Below, piece by piece: positions 20,551-32,056 of a stretch of DNA of 64,000 nucleotides (positions are counted from its first letter, which is position 1; the number at the start of each line of letters is the position of its first letter). The stretch is from Lepas anatifera (taxonomy: Eukaryota > Arthropoda > Thecostraca > Lepadidae), in NCBI GenBank assembly GCA_034440635.1, contig JAOTON010001532.1, positions 292,015-356,014 of the forward strand. The letters are read 5' to 3'. The notes beneath the pieces were generated by a model. It was not told where the DNA came from, did no database searches, and saw nothing but the letters and a program-made list of their open reading frames with translations. Position numbers and translations under genes: made by a program.

Positions 20551-22556
20551 CAGAGGTGCAGAAAGTATGCTGGCTGTCACAAACTCAATCCGACGTATGC
20601 CTCCTCTGTCACACAGAGCTGGAAATAATAATTGTATACTTGAATACTATTTCCAATATGCTGAATTTCCTCTACCTGTCCCTTACTTTTTGCAGCAGAC
20701 AAGGTTTTAGCACCAAACCATTACAGCATGAAAGTAGTAAACTGAGTTTTCATTTATAGATCATGTTTTTGTTTTTGGAAGGAAAATTTCCAATTATGGG
20801 TCATTTTTCCAGTATTGGGGTCATAACTATTATTGGCAACTCTGACTGCAGTTTCCTCCAATGACATGCATTTCCTTTTTGAAGAAGTTTCCATTTTTGG
20901 AAGGAGTGTTTCCAATTATGGTACTTTTCCACATGATTACATGTAGCAATTATCATGAAAATAGTCATTATTGGGAACATACCTATCAATGGGAGGGTAC
21001 ATGTACACACAATTGGGAACCCTAACCACAGCTTCCCCCCCCACTAAACTTCTATCTCACATATCAACAAAAGGGAAAATGTCAATGTCAACATAGTATT
21101 TAAATCTACCTAAAATGTGTTGGTAAAGTGGACCTTTGGTAGCATTTTTATAAACACATCAAATGCTTAAAATTTGCATCCCACTCACGATCATCACCTG
21201 CCTGGTCATTCCTTTTTGCAGTAAAAACTGAGGCAACTAGCCTGCATAGATGTAAAGTTATGCCTATTGCCCTAATAGGTACAGAGGTATTGGAATTCAC
21301 ATACCAAAAAATCCAGTGTAGTCAAAATCCTGCTTTAACTCCATGCAGTTCAGGTCCTGTGCGTTGCTTACCACCACTGGTAGTAAGCAACACACCCCCA
21401 ACCAACGTTTTTCGAAGTCTGTTTCTTTCTGAGATTTGCTGTGATTTTCTGAGATAAGAAGGGGGTCTACTCGGCCCCCTCCAGTGCACGTTAGTCCCAG
21501 GCCCCTCTCCAGTGTGGGTGTTAACACTTTGTGGAGGACTGCATTAGCACACATTTGCTATCTGTACAATATTGATATGATAATTTGATCATGAAAACTC
21601 ACCTGAATCACTGTTGTTGCCAGCCTGTTGCTGGCGCCAACTCTCCCAACTTCCTCCAGCTCCAAATCTATCTAACCAATCTAGGGCACAAATAAACTAA
21701 GGCACAAGCAGGCTAAGGAATGAAAAACCAGGCTTGATATGGGAAAGTGCATCAGTCTTACAATAGCCTACATTCATCTTAGATTAGCCATGGGCAGCAA
21801 TATTTATTCTAGCTAGTTTTAGCCTGCACTTATCTTAAACATACCTAATGAATATGCCCTCAAAATAAGTGGCTTCTCGCCTGTTTAAATTTTTGGCAGG
21901 CTCTACATCACATAAACATTTCTAACTTGTCTTGTCGCTGTTGCGCAGTTTAAGTAGAATTGCTGCCCTGCTATGTTTATTTTCTCAGTCACTTAGTACT
22001 TTTATTAGTAGCTTTTAGGCGTACTTAATACTAAATTCGAAGAAATATGGGCCAATAAATCGAAGACACTCAAACTGTAAATATGATTTAACCTGAAAAA
22101 AATGGACAGAGAAGTACTTGATAAAGTATCTGCGTTATCGTTAATGCCTTGAATATGCCCACAATCGTGTATTTCTTGAAAAAATTGACTGTCACATTTC
22201 CGGTATCTAGGCGACAACTTTCTGCAAACTACTAACAATCAGCCCCATGGGGCTGCATGTTAAAATCTGGCAACTGTGACAGCGGTTTGCGGGTTTTCTG
22301 CAGCGGGGGTCCCTCGTTTTAGTAGAAACTGAACACAAAACCAATATTGTATTACTAATGGTACGCTGTGCAATTGAAGAACAGAGCCGCTAAGTTAAAA
22401 TATTCCCTACACGCTTCATTCTCTATTTCGAAAATATGGGGTTTGATCTTGAGCCATACAGTCTCAGGATCGCTATTTTGTCACAATTATGCACTTCAAT
22501 TTTCGTAAATGTGTCACAAACTCCGGTAGCCGAGTTGGCAAGTTTCTGCACCTCTG
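20551..22556. mobile_element. 2-kb non-autonomous hAT element
   Basis: Termini CAGAGGTGCAGAAA and TTTCTGCACCTCTG, flanked by the exact 8-bp duplication GTCCACTA (20543-20550 and 22557-22564). Units 2, 3 and 4 have the empty site. The interior is AT-rich with no recognisable transposase. Confidence 0.93.
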
Positions 22557-22822
22557 GTCCACTATTTGCTTTTGCGTTGACAACTATAAACCATGAATGC
22601 TAAACGTTTCGCTAATGGAAACAGGCGGTGTTTTCCAGAAGCTTAGCGACAAACGATTTGCAGACGGTGTCAGTCGGACACACTAGTCTCTTCTACCCTG
22701 CTAGTGGCCGAACAGCTGTGAGAGAAGGAATACCAACATTTTGTGTCCTTCAAATTTCAGGGTCTGTATCATTGCATAACTATTTGACCTTTCTTTTGGG
22801 CTGTAGCGTGACCCTAGTTTAA

Positions 22823-23270
22823 CACGTGCATTGACGGGGGTCTGAGCCACCACTGCTTTGCAGGGTTGGGAGGGGTACGCTCTATCACCATTCATTATTA
22901 AGTTATTCATTCAGCTTAAACCATTTCCCCCGTATCTCTAATGGAGAGGCCACGGCTCGTACCTGACTATATCGATATAAAAAATTCAGATAATATATAT
23001 TTTTAGAATGCTATAAGTGTTTTATAGGATATGCCTTTCAAGCGGGTAACTTCACCTTGTTCTGACTTATGCTATCTTAAACATTTTTCAATGTGAGATC
23101 AGTTGACCTGCACTGGTGACTTGACCTGAGTTGACCCAGCCTTAAAATTTTGACGAAAGTTGTAAAAATGATATGAAAAAGGTATACCAAGTACGGCAGT
23201 GTTTCGTACCACCGTTTCCTTAATATCTCCAAAAACGAAGGGGCGGATAAGCACCCTGTCAATGCACGTG
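22823..23270. mobile_element. TTAA element in the B1 promoter
   Basis: Ends CACGTGCATTGAC in inverted orientation. Left flank TTAA (22819-22822), right flank CTAA (23271-23274). The A genes have uninterrupted sequence at this point. Interior blocks match the right third of the element at 17521-18869, so it belongs to the same wider family. Confidence 0.85.
23122..23137 (-). promoter_or_regulatory. DR4-type nuclear-receptor site upstream of B1
   Basis: TGACCT-gagt-TGACCC: two half-sites in direct repeat with a 4-bp spacer, about 200 bp before the ATG and inside the TTAA element. A further TGACCT lies at 23104. DR4 is the spacing bound by RXR heterodimers of the TR/LXR type. Function here is inferred. 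Confidence 0.5.
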
Positions 23271-23338
23271 CTAACTTCAAACCGATACAAGTATTACCTA
23301 TTGCTCCAAATAGCTAAGTGTTGTGAGAAACATCAAGT

Positions 23339-23765
23339 ATGAGGTCGCCGGGATGTTTGGCTGGATTTGGCCTCTATCTGGATAATGCTGTCGGTGATGC
23401 AGTCGTCCAGGGCCTGCATGGAACTGAAACGAGGATTCCCAAAGGAATTGACGGCGATTTCGCTGAAGGGATTTTACCATCCAGACGGCCCTTGCATCTG
23501 CTGCAGCGAATGCTACAACCATCCCGACTGTGTCAGCTTCGGTTTCTCGAGACAGGATAAATATTGCTGGCTCTACAAAGAAGTGGCCGGTCCGGAGACC
23601 TTCTGGGGGCATGAAGATTACGAGTATTTTGTGATGCCGGGCAAGTCAGGTGCTGGCCAGTTCTGTCGCCACGACTCGGACTGCACCGCAGCAGGCGAAT
23701 CCTGCCAGAGCGGCGTCTGCAAGCAGCCTCAAGAAACTACATCCCTAGCTTCCTCTGGAAAATAA
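23339..23765 (+). pseudogene. B1: secreted PAN/EB-like protein, frame broken in signal peptide
   Basis: Homologous to B2. The ATG at 23339 starts MRSPGCLAG, but an extra T in GGATTTGGCC (others GGATTGGCC) shifts the frame, so this start does not reach the body of the protein. The body, from about 23367 on, is open to the stop at 23765. It keeps all core cysteines (CICCSECYNHPDCVSF, YCWLY, FCRHDSDC, GESCQSGVC). The next in-frame ATG (MLSVMQSSRAC) would lose most of the signal peptide. This is either a real pseudogene or a homopolymer error. Confidence 0.7.
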
Positions 23766-23887
23766 GAAGCTAACCGCATATAATGCATCAGAGGGATAAT
23801 CAACATAACCTACATCTGAAGAGATAGTGACAGCCTTCAAAGGGTTTGTAGACAAATGAAGTCGCATTTCATAGATTATTAGATGGA

Positions 23888-24180
23888 TTGACTGCACTGC
23901 TAACAATTGTCGCAAACAATGGATCTGTGGAGGAGGCTGGCGGTCTCAACAAAGGGTCACTGGTGTCGGTCTCAACGATACATTGGCCGGCGTGCCGGAC
24001 GGTCCTGCGCGAAGTGCAGCGACCCCGCCTGCCCCGAGGCGAAGTACCTCGCCCGCCGAGAGGAGGGGGACACCACGGCCCACGGCCTCCTACGGTGTCC
24101 ATGCCTGGCCGGCTCTCGACTTGGAATTCTAGGCAACATCTAAGCCTAGCCGCAGCAGATGAGGGACGGTGACGTGGGTC
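23888..24180 (+). mobile_element. 3' fragment of a non-LTR retrotransposon
   Basis: The + frame 23907-24143 ends with CAKCSDPACPEAKYLARREE and ...HGLLRCPCLAGSRL, a CCHC-like C-x2-C...H...C end common at the C terminus of LINE ORF2. The same fragment lies behind every B gene. In unit 4 it runs on to the 3' tail. Confidence 0.65.
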
Positions 24181-24752
24181 GGTCTTGGCCGGTGACTTCC
24201 TCTACCACATTGAGCCCCTCCAAGGCATTTTCGCCCAAGGTCAGGTTTTTCTGACCTCTGACTCTAGTATTGCCTGAGGGCACACGCCGAAGGGGTCGTT
24301 GGGCCGCCACGGCGCTGGGTGATGGGATTACTGTGGGAGCACCTGCACATCCCTGGATCCGTGCCTGGTGAAAAAGCTATGATAATTCCAACAAGGAGAG
24401 GAGGAAGCCAGCTCCATCCGTTGTGATTTCAGCAACCACACGTACTCGGGTTGAATTCTTATCGGAATCATATCGGACTATAAATGTTAGGAACAAATCG
24501 GCAATGCTGCAGTCAAATCTAATCTAACTACTTACACTGTTTTTGAGAACCTAAAAATCATTGCGTCTTTCTTTTGACTGGGCAAACCATGCAACAGCAA
24601 ACAAAGTAGGGTGTCGGAGAGTCTGGCATTGGACAGAGATGCTGCACCGCCCTGCAGCGGTGCGCCGGTCCCATTGCAATGCATTTCAGCCAGTCAGTTC
24701 CCTTCGGCAGCCATGTTCAGAAGCGGTGGATACACTTTAACGTAGCCGTCCA

Positions 24753-26335
24753 TGTAGAGGTGGGACTTTCTAGGCCCGGGGCCCGGGGCAAAAGCCCGGC
24801 CCAGGCCCGCGGGCTTTGACCGGGCCTGAAGGCATGATTTAAGCCAATGCCGGGCTGATAACGGGCTTCACCCAGGCTCATTCCGGGCTTCAACTGAACT
24901 GGGACTTCAGTCAATTTTCTGTAAGTTAAATAAGCCTTTTTCAGTACAGACCTAGTTTTTTCCACTGAAACATAATCTTATTCATGCACCAGCAGCTCTT
25001 CAAAATGCATTTATAATTAATTTTGAGACTTTTAGACATACATCCGGAATGTAAAAGCATGAAGCTCTAGCTTTCTATCTGTTACTCATGCCATGGTCAA
25101 AAGCAAGTTACTTAAACCTGAATCAATATTTAAAATCAAATATTGAATAATGCCTACAGTTGCACACATCCATGCCGTACTGTCATCTTATGAATATCCT
25201 GATTACTTCAAAATCTTCAAGTCATATATGGGTGAACAAAATATAAATTGTGATAGCATATTTGTTACTTCCATATTGTCAGTATGCCATTTCAAAGGAA
25301 GTCATTTAACCAATTTGCTGCTAACATATTGATATTAACACATAGCTCTAGCTAGAAAATTCTTTCCAGAAGATTTCTGCTCCAGGTAAAAAGAAAATGT
25401 TATTTATGGAGCCATTCCCATGTCCTCTACGAAAAATGGTGAAGTAAATATGTCAGGTACAAACTATCTAGTGGGAGCCCATAATTGTCAAATTGGCCTG
25501 GTAACTCTAGCTGCAAGAACAAATGTTGATAAGTTTGACCGACCCTTCCACAGCTTCATCTTGCTCTTTCATTGCCCAAAAGATGCAGAATCCACTCAGA
25601 AAAAGCTAGTATAAGCAAGGAAATAGGCACAAAGAAAACATGTTTTTGATCGAAGTACTTCAAAACATAAATTAGTCAGTTATGGGGAGATACTGGGGAG
25701 AGCAGTCAGCCTTAGAAGGAACCTTTGAAATTACACCAAAACATGAATATACTTGACATTATGTGTTGCATTTTCCTTGTGGAGATACTTCCCTGGCCTC
25801 TATGAAATACAACTTCTATTATAAGCTTTAAACATAACAGCACTTCCTTCCCAAGATACCTTTACTTTACACTTCCCTCCCACCACACTAAAAATGTACA
25901 GAAACGTAGGAATACAGAACACAAAAACAGAATATCCAAATTATGGCAGATTCCGCGACCTTGAGCAGCTTGTAAAGCCAAGCCAGAAAAGCGTCATATA
26001 TGAAACAAGTGCACAAAAAGTGGCCTATTCTCAGGAACAAAAGAAATGCACCACACACTTTGTGCTTATTTTTTAAATGTGTGAAATTTTAAAATGAATA
26101 TTAAAAAGTCTTGGAATATTTTCGCTGAAATAAACTTACTACTCTGGTAAATTTTGGTGAAAAATGTTTTCATAAATGCTGCTCTAATGTAGACAAGCAC
26201 GGCGCTTCAGATACCTACAAAGCGCAAGCCCGTAAAATACAACAAAACAAACAGAATAGTGTTCAAGCCCAAATGGTGATGTGGATGGGATTGAGTTGTT
26301 TTTTTTTTGTGTCAGATTTAATTTTTGGTGGAGAT
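24753..26335. other. Unit-specific insert replacing an A gene
   Basis: Begins TAGAGGTGGGACTTTCTAGG, followed by GCCCGGG-rich repeats, then 1.3 kb of AT-rich sequence. The start looks like a DNA transposon end, but I see no matching right end. No gene was recognised; small open frames are not supported. Confidence 0.5.
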
Positions 26336-26494
26336 TGGTCTATAAATCCTAAAAGTGGGCGTCGATTTTCGCATCCTGGGGGAGGGGTGGAAAGTGGCCT
26401 TTCAGAGGGGCGCCGTGACCATTTCAGGGGATGCCAAAGGTCGATTAGGGGCGGCACCTGCCCCTTTTTGCCCCGCCCCCTAGATCCGCGTATG
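26336..26494. mobile_element. Truncated hAT MITE, right part
   Basis: Right 160 bp of the CATAGGCGG-family element seen whole at 36550-36812. Its left end is missing at the junction with the unit-specific insert. Confidence 0.7.
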
Positions 26495-26734
26495 CAAGGG
26501 AGACTTGAATAGAACCTGTAGGATACCGAATATTATTAACAGGTTTTCCATTGAATAGTTCACCTTCTAATCGCACCATGGGTCACATCAATGGTGGGAG
26601 GATATAGGATAGTAAGGTGCTCGTATTTATTCGACCATTCTCAGAGAGACCATTGGTGGACATAACTGATGTCTGCGGGTGCATATCATGTCCATGATAT
26701 TACTTATATAAGGCAATAAACCGCTTTCTTTTAA

Positions 26735-27761
26735 CCCTCGCCCCACCGGGGGGGCAATCGATGGCCCCCTAAGGTTTTTCCGGGATAGCAGCAAAACAAC
26801 GAGGCGCAGCACCGCGGTTGAGGACTCTGCCTCTCACTGCATCATTTTCCCATCATCCCTGAAATTTTTACCCCGGGTCACCCAAGGTCAGGTGACCAGA
26901 CGAGGTCAACCAAGGTCACCTCACTTCAACTTTAGAGCTCTGTAAGAGCTACATTTCAAAGTCGATCGATTTGAAACTTCCTACACTTCATGACCCCTCC
27001 AGGGTCTACAAGGTGTATATCCGGGATTTTTCGATTTCGTGCCCTGAGGTCAGGTCACGAGGCGACCTCTCCCATTGGAAAAGCATGGGGAAAACCTGTT
27101 TCATAACATAAAAGCCACAAAAATGATTGCAAATACTCAGACTGCTCAGAACAGCGTTTTTGGACACCCTTTCACGGATCCCAGGGTTCATATTTACCTT
27201 TTGACTTTTCCAAGGTCATCCAAGGTCACCAGACGTCAAAAAACAGTATTTTGACAATAACTTTTGACCTAAATAAGCTAGAGCAATGAAACAAATACCA
27301 TCGTGTTTGTCTTGTCACTGGCTTTCATTTGATATACGGCAAGGTCACTTTGTGACCTTTCGTGACCTCAGGTCATATTAGGTCACGAGGTGACCTCTGG
27401 AGGTCAAACCACTGGCGGGAGGTCTTTATGTTCCACATAGCGGAAAAAGTACTGGCAATTTCCTATCAAATGAACTTTACCAGGTCTCAATAGCTCTAAT
27501 GACATAAGAGTTATGACCAGTTTGCTTAATCATTGCATATTTGAGTGAAAGTAGCCGATCTTGACCTAATTTGACCTCTGGAGGTCAAACCATTGACCTG
27601 AGCACTAAAACATGCAAAGTAATTTCTTACTGAATTCACGCGAGCTTTCTATTGCACTTTGCAGATTTGCGCTAACGCCCATATTTTCGGAGTTAGAGGG
27701 GGGCCATCGATGCCCCCCCGGTGGGGCGAAGGTGGCGCCGGACCCCCCGGTGGGGCGCGGG
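26735..27761. mobile_element. TTAA-flanked element carrying four DR4 motifs
   Basis: Ends CCCTCGCCCCACCGGGGG and, reversed, CCCGCGCCCCACCGGGGG, flanked by TTAA (26731-26734, 27762-27765). Units 1 and 4 show the empty site. About 1 kb, no transposase. DR4 half-site pairs, written as xGGTCA-N4-AGGTCA, lie at 26875-26890, 26903-26918, 27213-27228 and 27370-27385, with more single half-sites between them. Confidence 0.85.
26875..27385 (+). promoter_or_regulatory. Cluster of four DR4 nuclear-receptor-like sites
   Basis: Pairs GGGTCA-ccca-AGGTCA, AGGTCA-acca-AGGTCA, AGGTCA-tcca-AGGTCA and AGGTCA-tatt-AGGTCA, all with a 4-bp spacer. An everted TGACCT-c-AGGTCA is at 27363-27375. Binding is inferred. 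Confidence 0.5.
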
Positions 27762-27989
27762 TTAATTTGGCAAAGAAACTTGTTTTCCGTATCACAAACT
27801 CACTCAAGTATGCGCCGTATCATACAATACGAGACTCCATTTTACAGAGAAAATTTACAGAGGAAGCGTATAAGTTATTCCTGCAGAGCAAAGTAATTGT
27901 TTGAACAGTCGCTCTCCTAAACTTCAGCGCGGTTGAGTGGTACTATTTTGAATTACACTTGTTTTTGTTCCAACTTGGCCGGGCGCTTG

Positions 27990-29440
27990 TGTAAAACCCA
28001 CGACCCCACTGTGGAGGTTCACTCGTGGATTCACTCCCGCATCGGATTTCCCCCTTTAATTCTTCAGCCAGTCTTGGATTTGAGTATCACCCAGCGGGAC
28101 CGTGCACGGGGAGCGACCTCAGGGTCGAGTACTCTGCCCGTGTCTCACGGTCTGACCCCGCCCCCGTCCTGAAATAGACAAAAGAGACCCGCACACCACG
28201 TTCCAAGACCGTGGGCGAGACTCGGATCCCATCAAGCCATTGACGTGGCCTGGCCCCCGGAAGCCGAACGAACCCCTTAAAGGAAAGGTGACTGCCACCG
28301 TCACTCAATCCAGGACTCACCCGGCCCCGGGTTATCACGCTCGTCAGCGCCTGCAGCCACGAACTGAATACGGACCACCGACCCCGGCATTCCTCGCATT
28401 ACGTGAGCCCGTTCTGCGACGCTAGATCCCGTCGGATTCTGGTACTAGTATATATATAACACGCATACTTTCCTTTGAGTTTTCGCCCGAGGCTACCGCG
28501 CTGGCCAGTCACGGTATAACGACGAAGCGCTCCACTCGCAGCCCTCGTCAGGGTCGACTCGACGGTCGTAAAAGAAACGTGAAATCTAAGCAATGACCAG
28601 CGTGCAGCCGGGATACCACGAGGCGCAAGAGGATTAGAGGTCCCGTCAGACATACAACCGGTCGCCGCATCAGACAAGAGGTGATCACGGCCCCCTTTTT
28701 AGCGCCTGCCACACGCCAAACGGTTAGACGGCCCTGGACCACGTTTAGGCACAGTTCTGTGTGAAATGATGTCTCTCCCCTGCCCCCTTTTCCTGTCCCG
28801 ACACACTGGTAGCGGCCACGGGGAATAGGCTCCCTCGTTGGCTTGATAACGATTAGACGGCTCTCATTTCCCGTTCGAAAGACTTTCACAGGCACAGTAA
28901 TTTATATTTATCCCATTAAATTTATCCACAAAATAACGAGGCCCGATGCTAATTCAAATCAGGTGACACAAAAGTTTAATAGGCAAACGAACAATGATTT
29001 AGCAAAGCAAGCTCCGATGACCAGTCAAATCAGGTGATTCAAAAGGCTAATTGGGCTAATGAACAATGACTTAGCAATCTGCAGATTATTCAATGAATCC
29101 CACAACAAAACGCCACCCTTCTACCACTCGCACCCTTACTCACGCACACTTACACCCGTCTACTCGCACCCACACGCACACACACACACACACACACAGC
29201 CACGCGCACGGCGCGACCCACCTCTACGACGCGACGGGCAGGAGAGAGCCCAGTTCTAACCTACACACGGCTTATGTAGCCTTAGCGGGGCTCTCTCTGC
29301 TGCCGCGTCGTTTTGCCGCTAGTCGGCCACGCAGCCCACATCCACTGAGCCTGGCTGCTAGTAAAACCTAACAGCCAAATAAACGCTTGTGAAAGGACGC
29401 AAATTTTATATGATATTCTAATTCATATGATAACTTTACA
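27990..29440. mobile_element. Solo LTR of an LTR retrotransposon
   Basis: Starts TGTAAAACCC and ends AACTTTACA (TG...CA) with the 4-bp duplication CTTG at 27986-27989 and 29441-29444. It contains a TATATATATAA motif near 28450 and AATAAA near 29380. Units 1 and 4 have the empty site GCGCTTGGGG. No internal coding region remains. A short CA repeat lies at 29168-29199. Confidence 0.85.
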
Positions 29441-29840
29441 CTTGGGGTGAGGCACCCAATCCATGCTTGGCTGTTGAAACATAGCAGATACATGAAAAAT
29501 GAATTGGTCATGCTGCTAAGTAGGCTCATGCGACACATTGTTGCACTGCACCGGTTCCGACATTAAATAAACGTGTCCACTATTGGCTTTTGCGTTGACA
29601 ACTATAAACCATGAATGCTAAACGTTTCGCTAATTAAAACAGGCGGTGTTTTCCAGAAGCTTAGCGCCAAACGATTTTCTGACGGTGTCAGTCGGACACA
29701 CTAGTCACTTCTACCCTGCTAGTGGCCGAATAGCTGTGAGAGAAGGAGTACCAACATTTTGTGTCCTTCAACTTTCAGGGTCTGTATCATTGCATAACTA
29801 TTTGACCTTTCTTTTGGGCTGTAGCGTGACCCTAGTTTAA

Positions 29841-30293
29841 CACGTGCATTGACGGGGGTCTGAGCCAACTCTGCTTTGCAGGGGTGGGAGGGGTACGCTC
29901 TATCACCATTCATTACTAAGTTATTCATTCAGCTTAAACCATTTTCCCCCCGTATCTCTAATGGAGAGGCTACGGCTCGTACCTGACCATATCGATATAA
30001 AAAAATTCAGATTATTTATATTTTTAGAATGCTATAAGTGCTTTATAGAATATGCCTTTCAAGCGGGTAACTTCACCTTGTTCTGACTTATGCTATCTTA
30101 AACATTTTTCAATGTGAAATCAGTTGACCTGCACTGGTGACTTGACCTGAGTTGACCCAGCCTTAAAATTTTAACGAAAGTTGTAAAAATGATATGAAAA
30201 AGGTATACCAAGTACGGCAGTGTTTCGTACCACCGTTTCCTTAATATCTCCAAAAAACGAAGGGGCGGATAAGCACCCCTGTCAATGCACGTG
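29841..30293. mobile_element. TTAA element in the B2 promoter
   Basis: Same insertion as in B1: CACGTGCATTGAC ends, TTAA on the left at 29837-29840. Contains the DR4-type pair TGACCT-gagt-TGACCC at 30143-30158. Confidence 0.85.
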
Positions 30294-30361
30294 CTAACTT
30301 CAAACCGATACAAGTATTACCTATTGCTCCAAATAGCTAAGTGTTGTGAGAAACATCAAGT

Positions 30362-30787
30362 ATGAAGTCGCCAGGATGTTTGGCTGGATTGGCCTCTATC
30401 TGGATAATGGTGTCGGTGATGCAGTCGTCCAGGGCCTGCATGGAACTGAAACGAGGATTCTCAAAGGAATTGACGGCAATTTCGCTGAAGGAATTTCACG
30501 CTCTAGACAGCCCTTGCATCTGCTGCAGCAAATGCTACAGCCATCCCGACTGTGTCAGCTTCGTTTTCTCGAGATCATATAACTATTGCTGGCTCTACAA
30601 AGGAGTGGCCGGTCCGGACACCTTCCAAAAGCATGAAGATTACGAGTATTTTGTGATGCCGGGCAAGTCAGGTGCTGGCCAGTTCTGTCGCCACGACTCG
30701 GACTGCACCGCAGCAGGCGAATCCTGCCAGAGCGGCGTCTGCAAGCAGCCTCAAGAAACTACATCCCTAGCTTCCTCTGGAAAATAA
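30362..30787 (+). CDS. B2: secreted PAN/apple-like + EB-like Cys-rich protein, intact
   Basis: 141 residues, fully open, no intron. A signal peptide (MKSPGCLAGLASIWIMVSVM...SSRA) is followed by a core with CICCSKCYSHPDCVSFVFS, then YCWLYKGV, which resembles a PAN/apple domain. The tail FCRHDSDCTAAGESCQSGVC has the C-x4-DC-x5-C-x4-C spacing of an EB-like module. Eleven cysteines follow the signal peptide. PAN domains bind proteins or carbohydrates outside the cell; the role of this family is unknown to me. The 5' flank (TTGCTCCAAATAGCTAAGTG) is homologous to that of the A genes. This copy and B4 are the best functional members. Confidence 0.82.
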   Translation: MKSPGCLAGLASIWIMVSVMQSSRACMELKRGFSKELTAISLKEFHALDSPCICCSKCYSHPDCVSFVFSRSYNYCWLYKGVAGPDTFQKHEDYEYFVMPGKSGAGQFCRHDSDCTAAGESCQSGVCKQPQETTSLASSGK

Positions 30788-30910
30788 GAAGCTAACCGCA
30801 TATAACGCATCACAGAGATAATCAATATAACGTACATCTGAAGAGATAGTGACAGCCTTCAAAGGGTTTGTAGACAAATGAAATCGCATTTCATAGATTA
30901 TTAGATGGAT

Positions 30911-31200
30911 TAACTGCACTGCTAACAATTGTCGCGAGCAATGGATCTGTGGAGGAGGCTGGCGGTCTCAACAAAGGATCACTGGGGTCGGTCTCAACAA
31001 TACATTGGCCGGCGTGCCGGACGGTCCTGCACGAAGTGCAGCGACCCTGCCTGCCCCGAGGCGAAGTACCTCGCCCGCCGCGAGGAGGGGGACACCACGG
31101 CCCACGGCCTTCTACGGTGTCCATGCATGGCCGGCTCTCGACTTCGATTTCTAGGCAACATCTAAGCCTAGCCGCAGCAGATGAGGGACGGCGACGTGGG
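30911..31200 (+). mobile_element. 3' fragment of a non-LTR retrotransposon
   Basis: Copy of the fragment behind B1. Frame 30929-31165 ends SCTKCSDPACPEAKYLARRE and HGLLRCPCMAGSRL. Confidence 0.65.
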
Positions 31201-32056
31201 TGGGCCTTGGCCGGTGACTTTCTCTGCTACATTGAGCCCCTCCAAGGCATTTTCGCCCGAGGTCAGGTTTTTTCTGACCTCTGACTCTAGTTTTGCCTGA
31301 GGGCACACGCTGAAGGGGTCGCTGGTCCGCCACGGCGCTGGGTGATGGGATTACTGTGGGAGCACCTGCACACCCCTGGATCCGTGCCTGGTGAAAAAGC
31401 TATGATAATTCCAACAAGGAGAGGAGGAAGCCAGCTCCATCCGTTCTGATTTCAGCAACCACACGTACTCGGGTTGAATTCTTATCGGAATCATATCGGA
31501 CTATAAATGTTAGGAACAAATCGTCAATGCTGCAGTCAAAAGTTACCTTCGGCAGTCATGTTCAGAAGCGGCGGATACACTTTAACGTAGCCGTCCACGC
31601 CAACAGTCAGGTTTTGTGCTCTACTGCATTATTCCACTTGACAAGTTTTTGGACTACAAACACGCACCTGCATACCTGCCCGCACGCTGGCACGCTCAGG
31701 AGGCTCTTCGAAATGTTGAAGTTTTAAAGGCTACGCGAGAGCAGCTGTAGATCAGCAGCAGATAAAAGTGTTTCCCATTTTGCTATTGAAACTGCCCGTG
31801 TTTTCAAGTAACTTAGGGACAAATCATCTTTTGTCGGTGCCAGTTTGACACACCAGTCACTTCTACCCGCCGAGAATTCGGACAGTCGCGACCGAAGGAG
31901 CACAGACATTTTGCGTCCTTCAACTTTGAGGATTTCTGTCTTTGTCAAGTTACTGGATCCTTCTGTTGGGGTGTAGTGTGACAATAGTTTTACTTCGAAC
32001 TGATAAAAGTCTTAGCTATTGCTCCACGTAGCTGAGTATTGTGAGAAACAGCAAGT

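Larger units (their letters stand above)
14368..24303 (+). repeat. Tandem unit 1 of the secreted-protein array
   Basis: Starts with CCGCCACGGCGC...GGGTGATGGGATTACTG, the motif that also begins units 2, 3 and 4. It carries A1 and B1. Its left half (about 14750-19980) matches unit 3 at an offset of about 16.8 kb with very few differences. Its right half (B1) is more diverged from the other B copies. Confidence 0.85.
24304..31327 (+). repeat. Tandem unit 2 (A gene lost)
   Basis: Starts with the common unit motif, but sequence from about 24753 to 26335 is unrelated to the other units and stands in place of the A gene and its flank. From about 26340 to the end it matches unit 3 at an offset of about 10.3 kb with few differences. 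Confidence 0.85.

Noticed and set aside
28548..28895. 115-codon - strand ORFs in the solo LTR (also 38868-39215)
   Set aside because: Present only because the two LTR copies are nearly identical; no retroviral domain seen.
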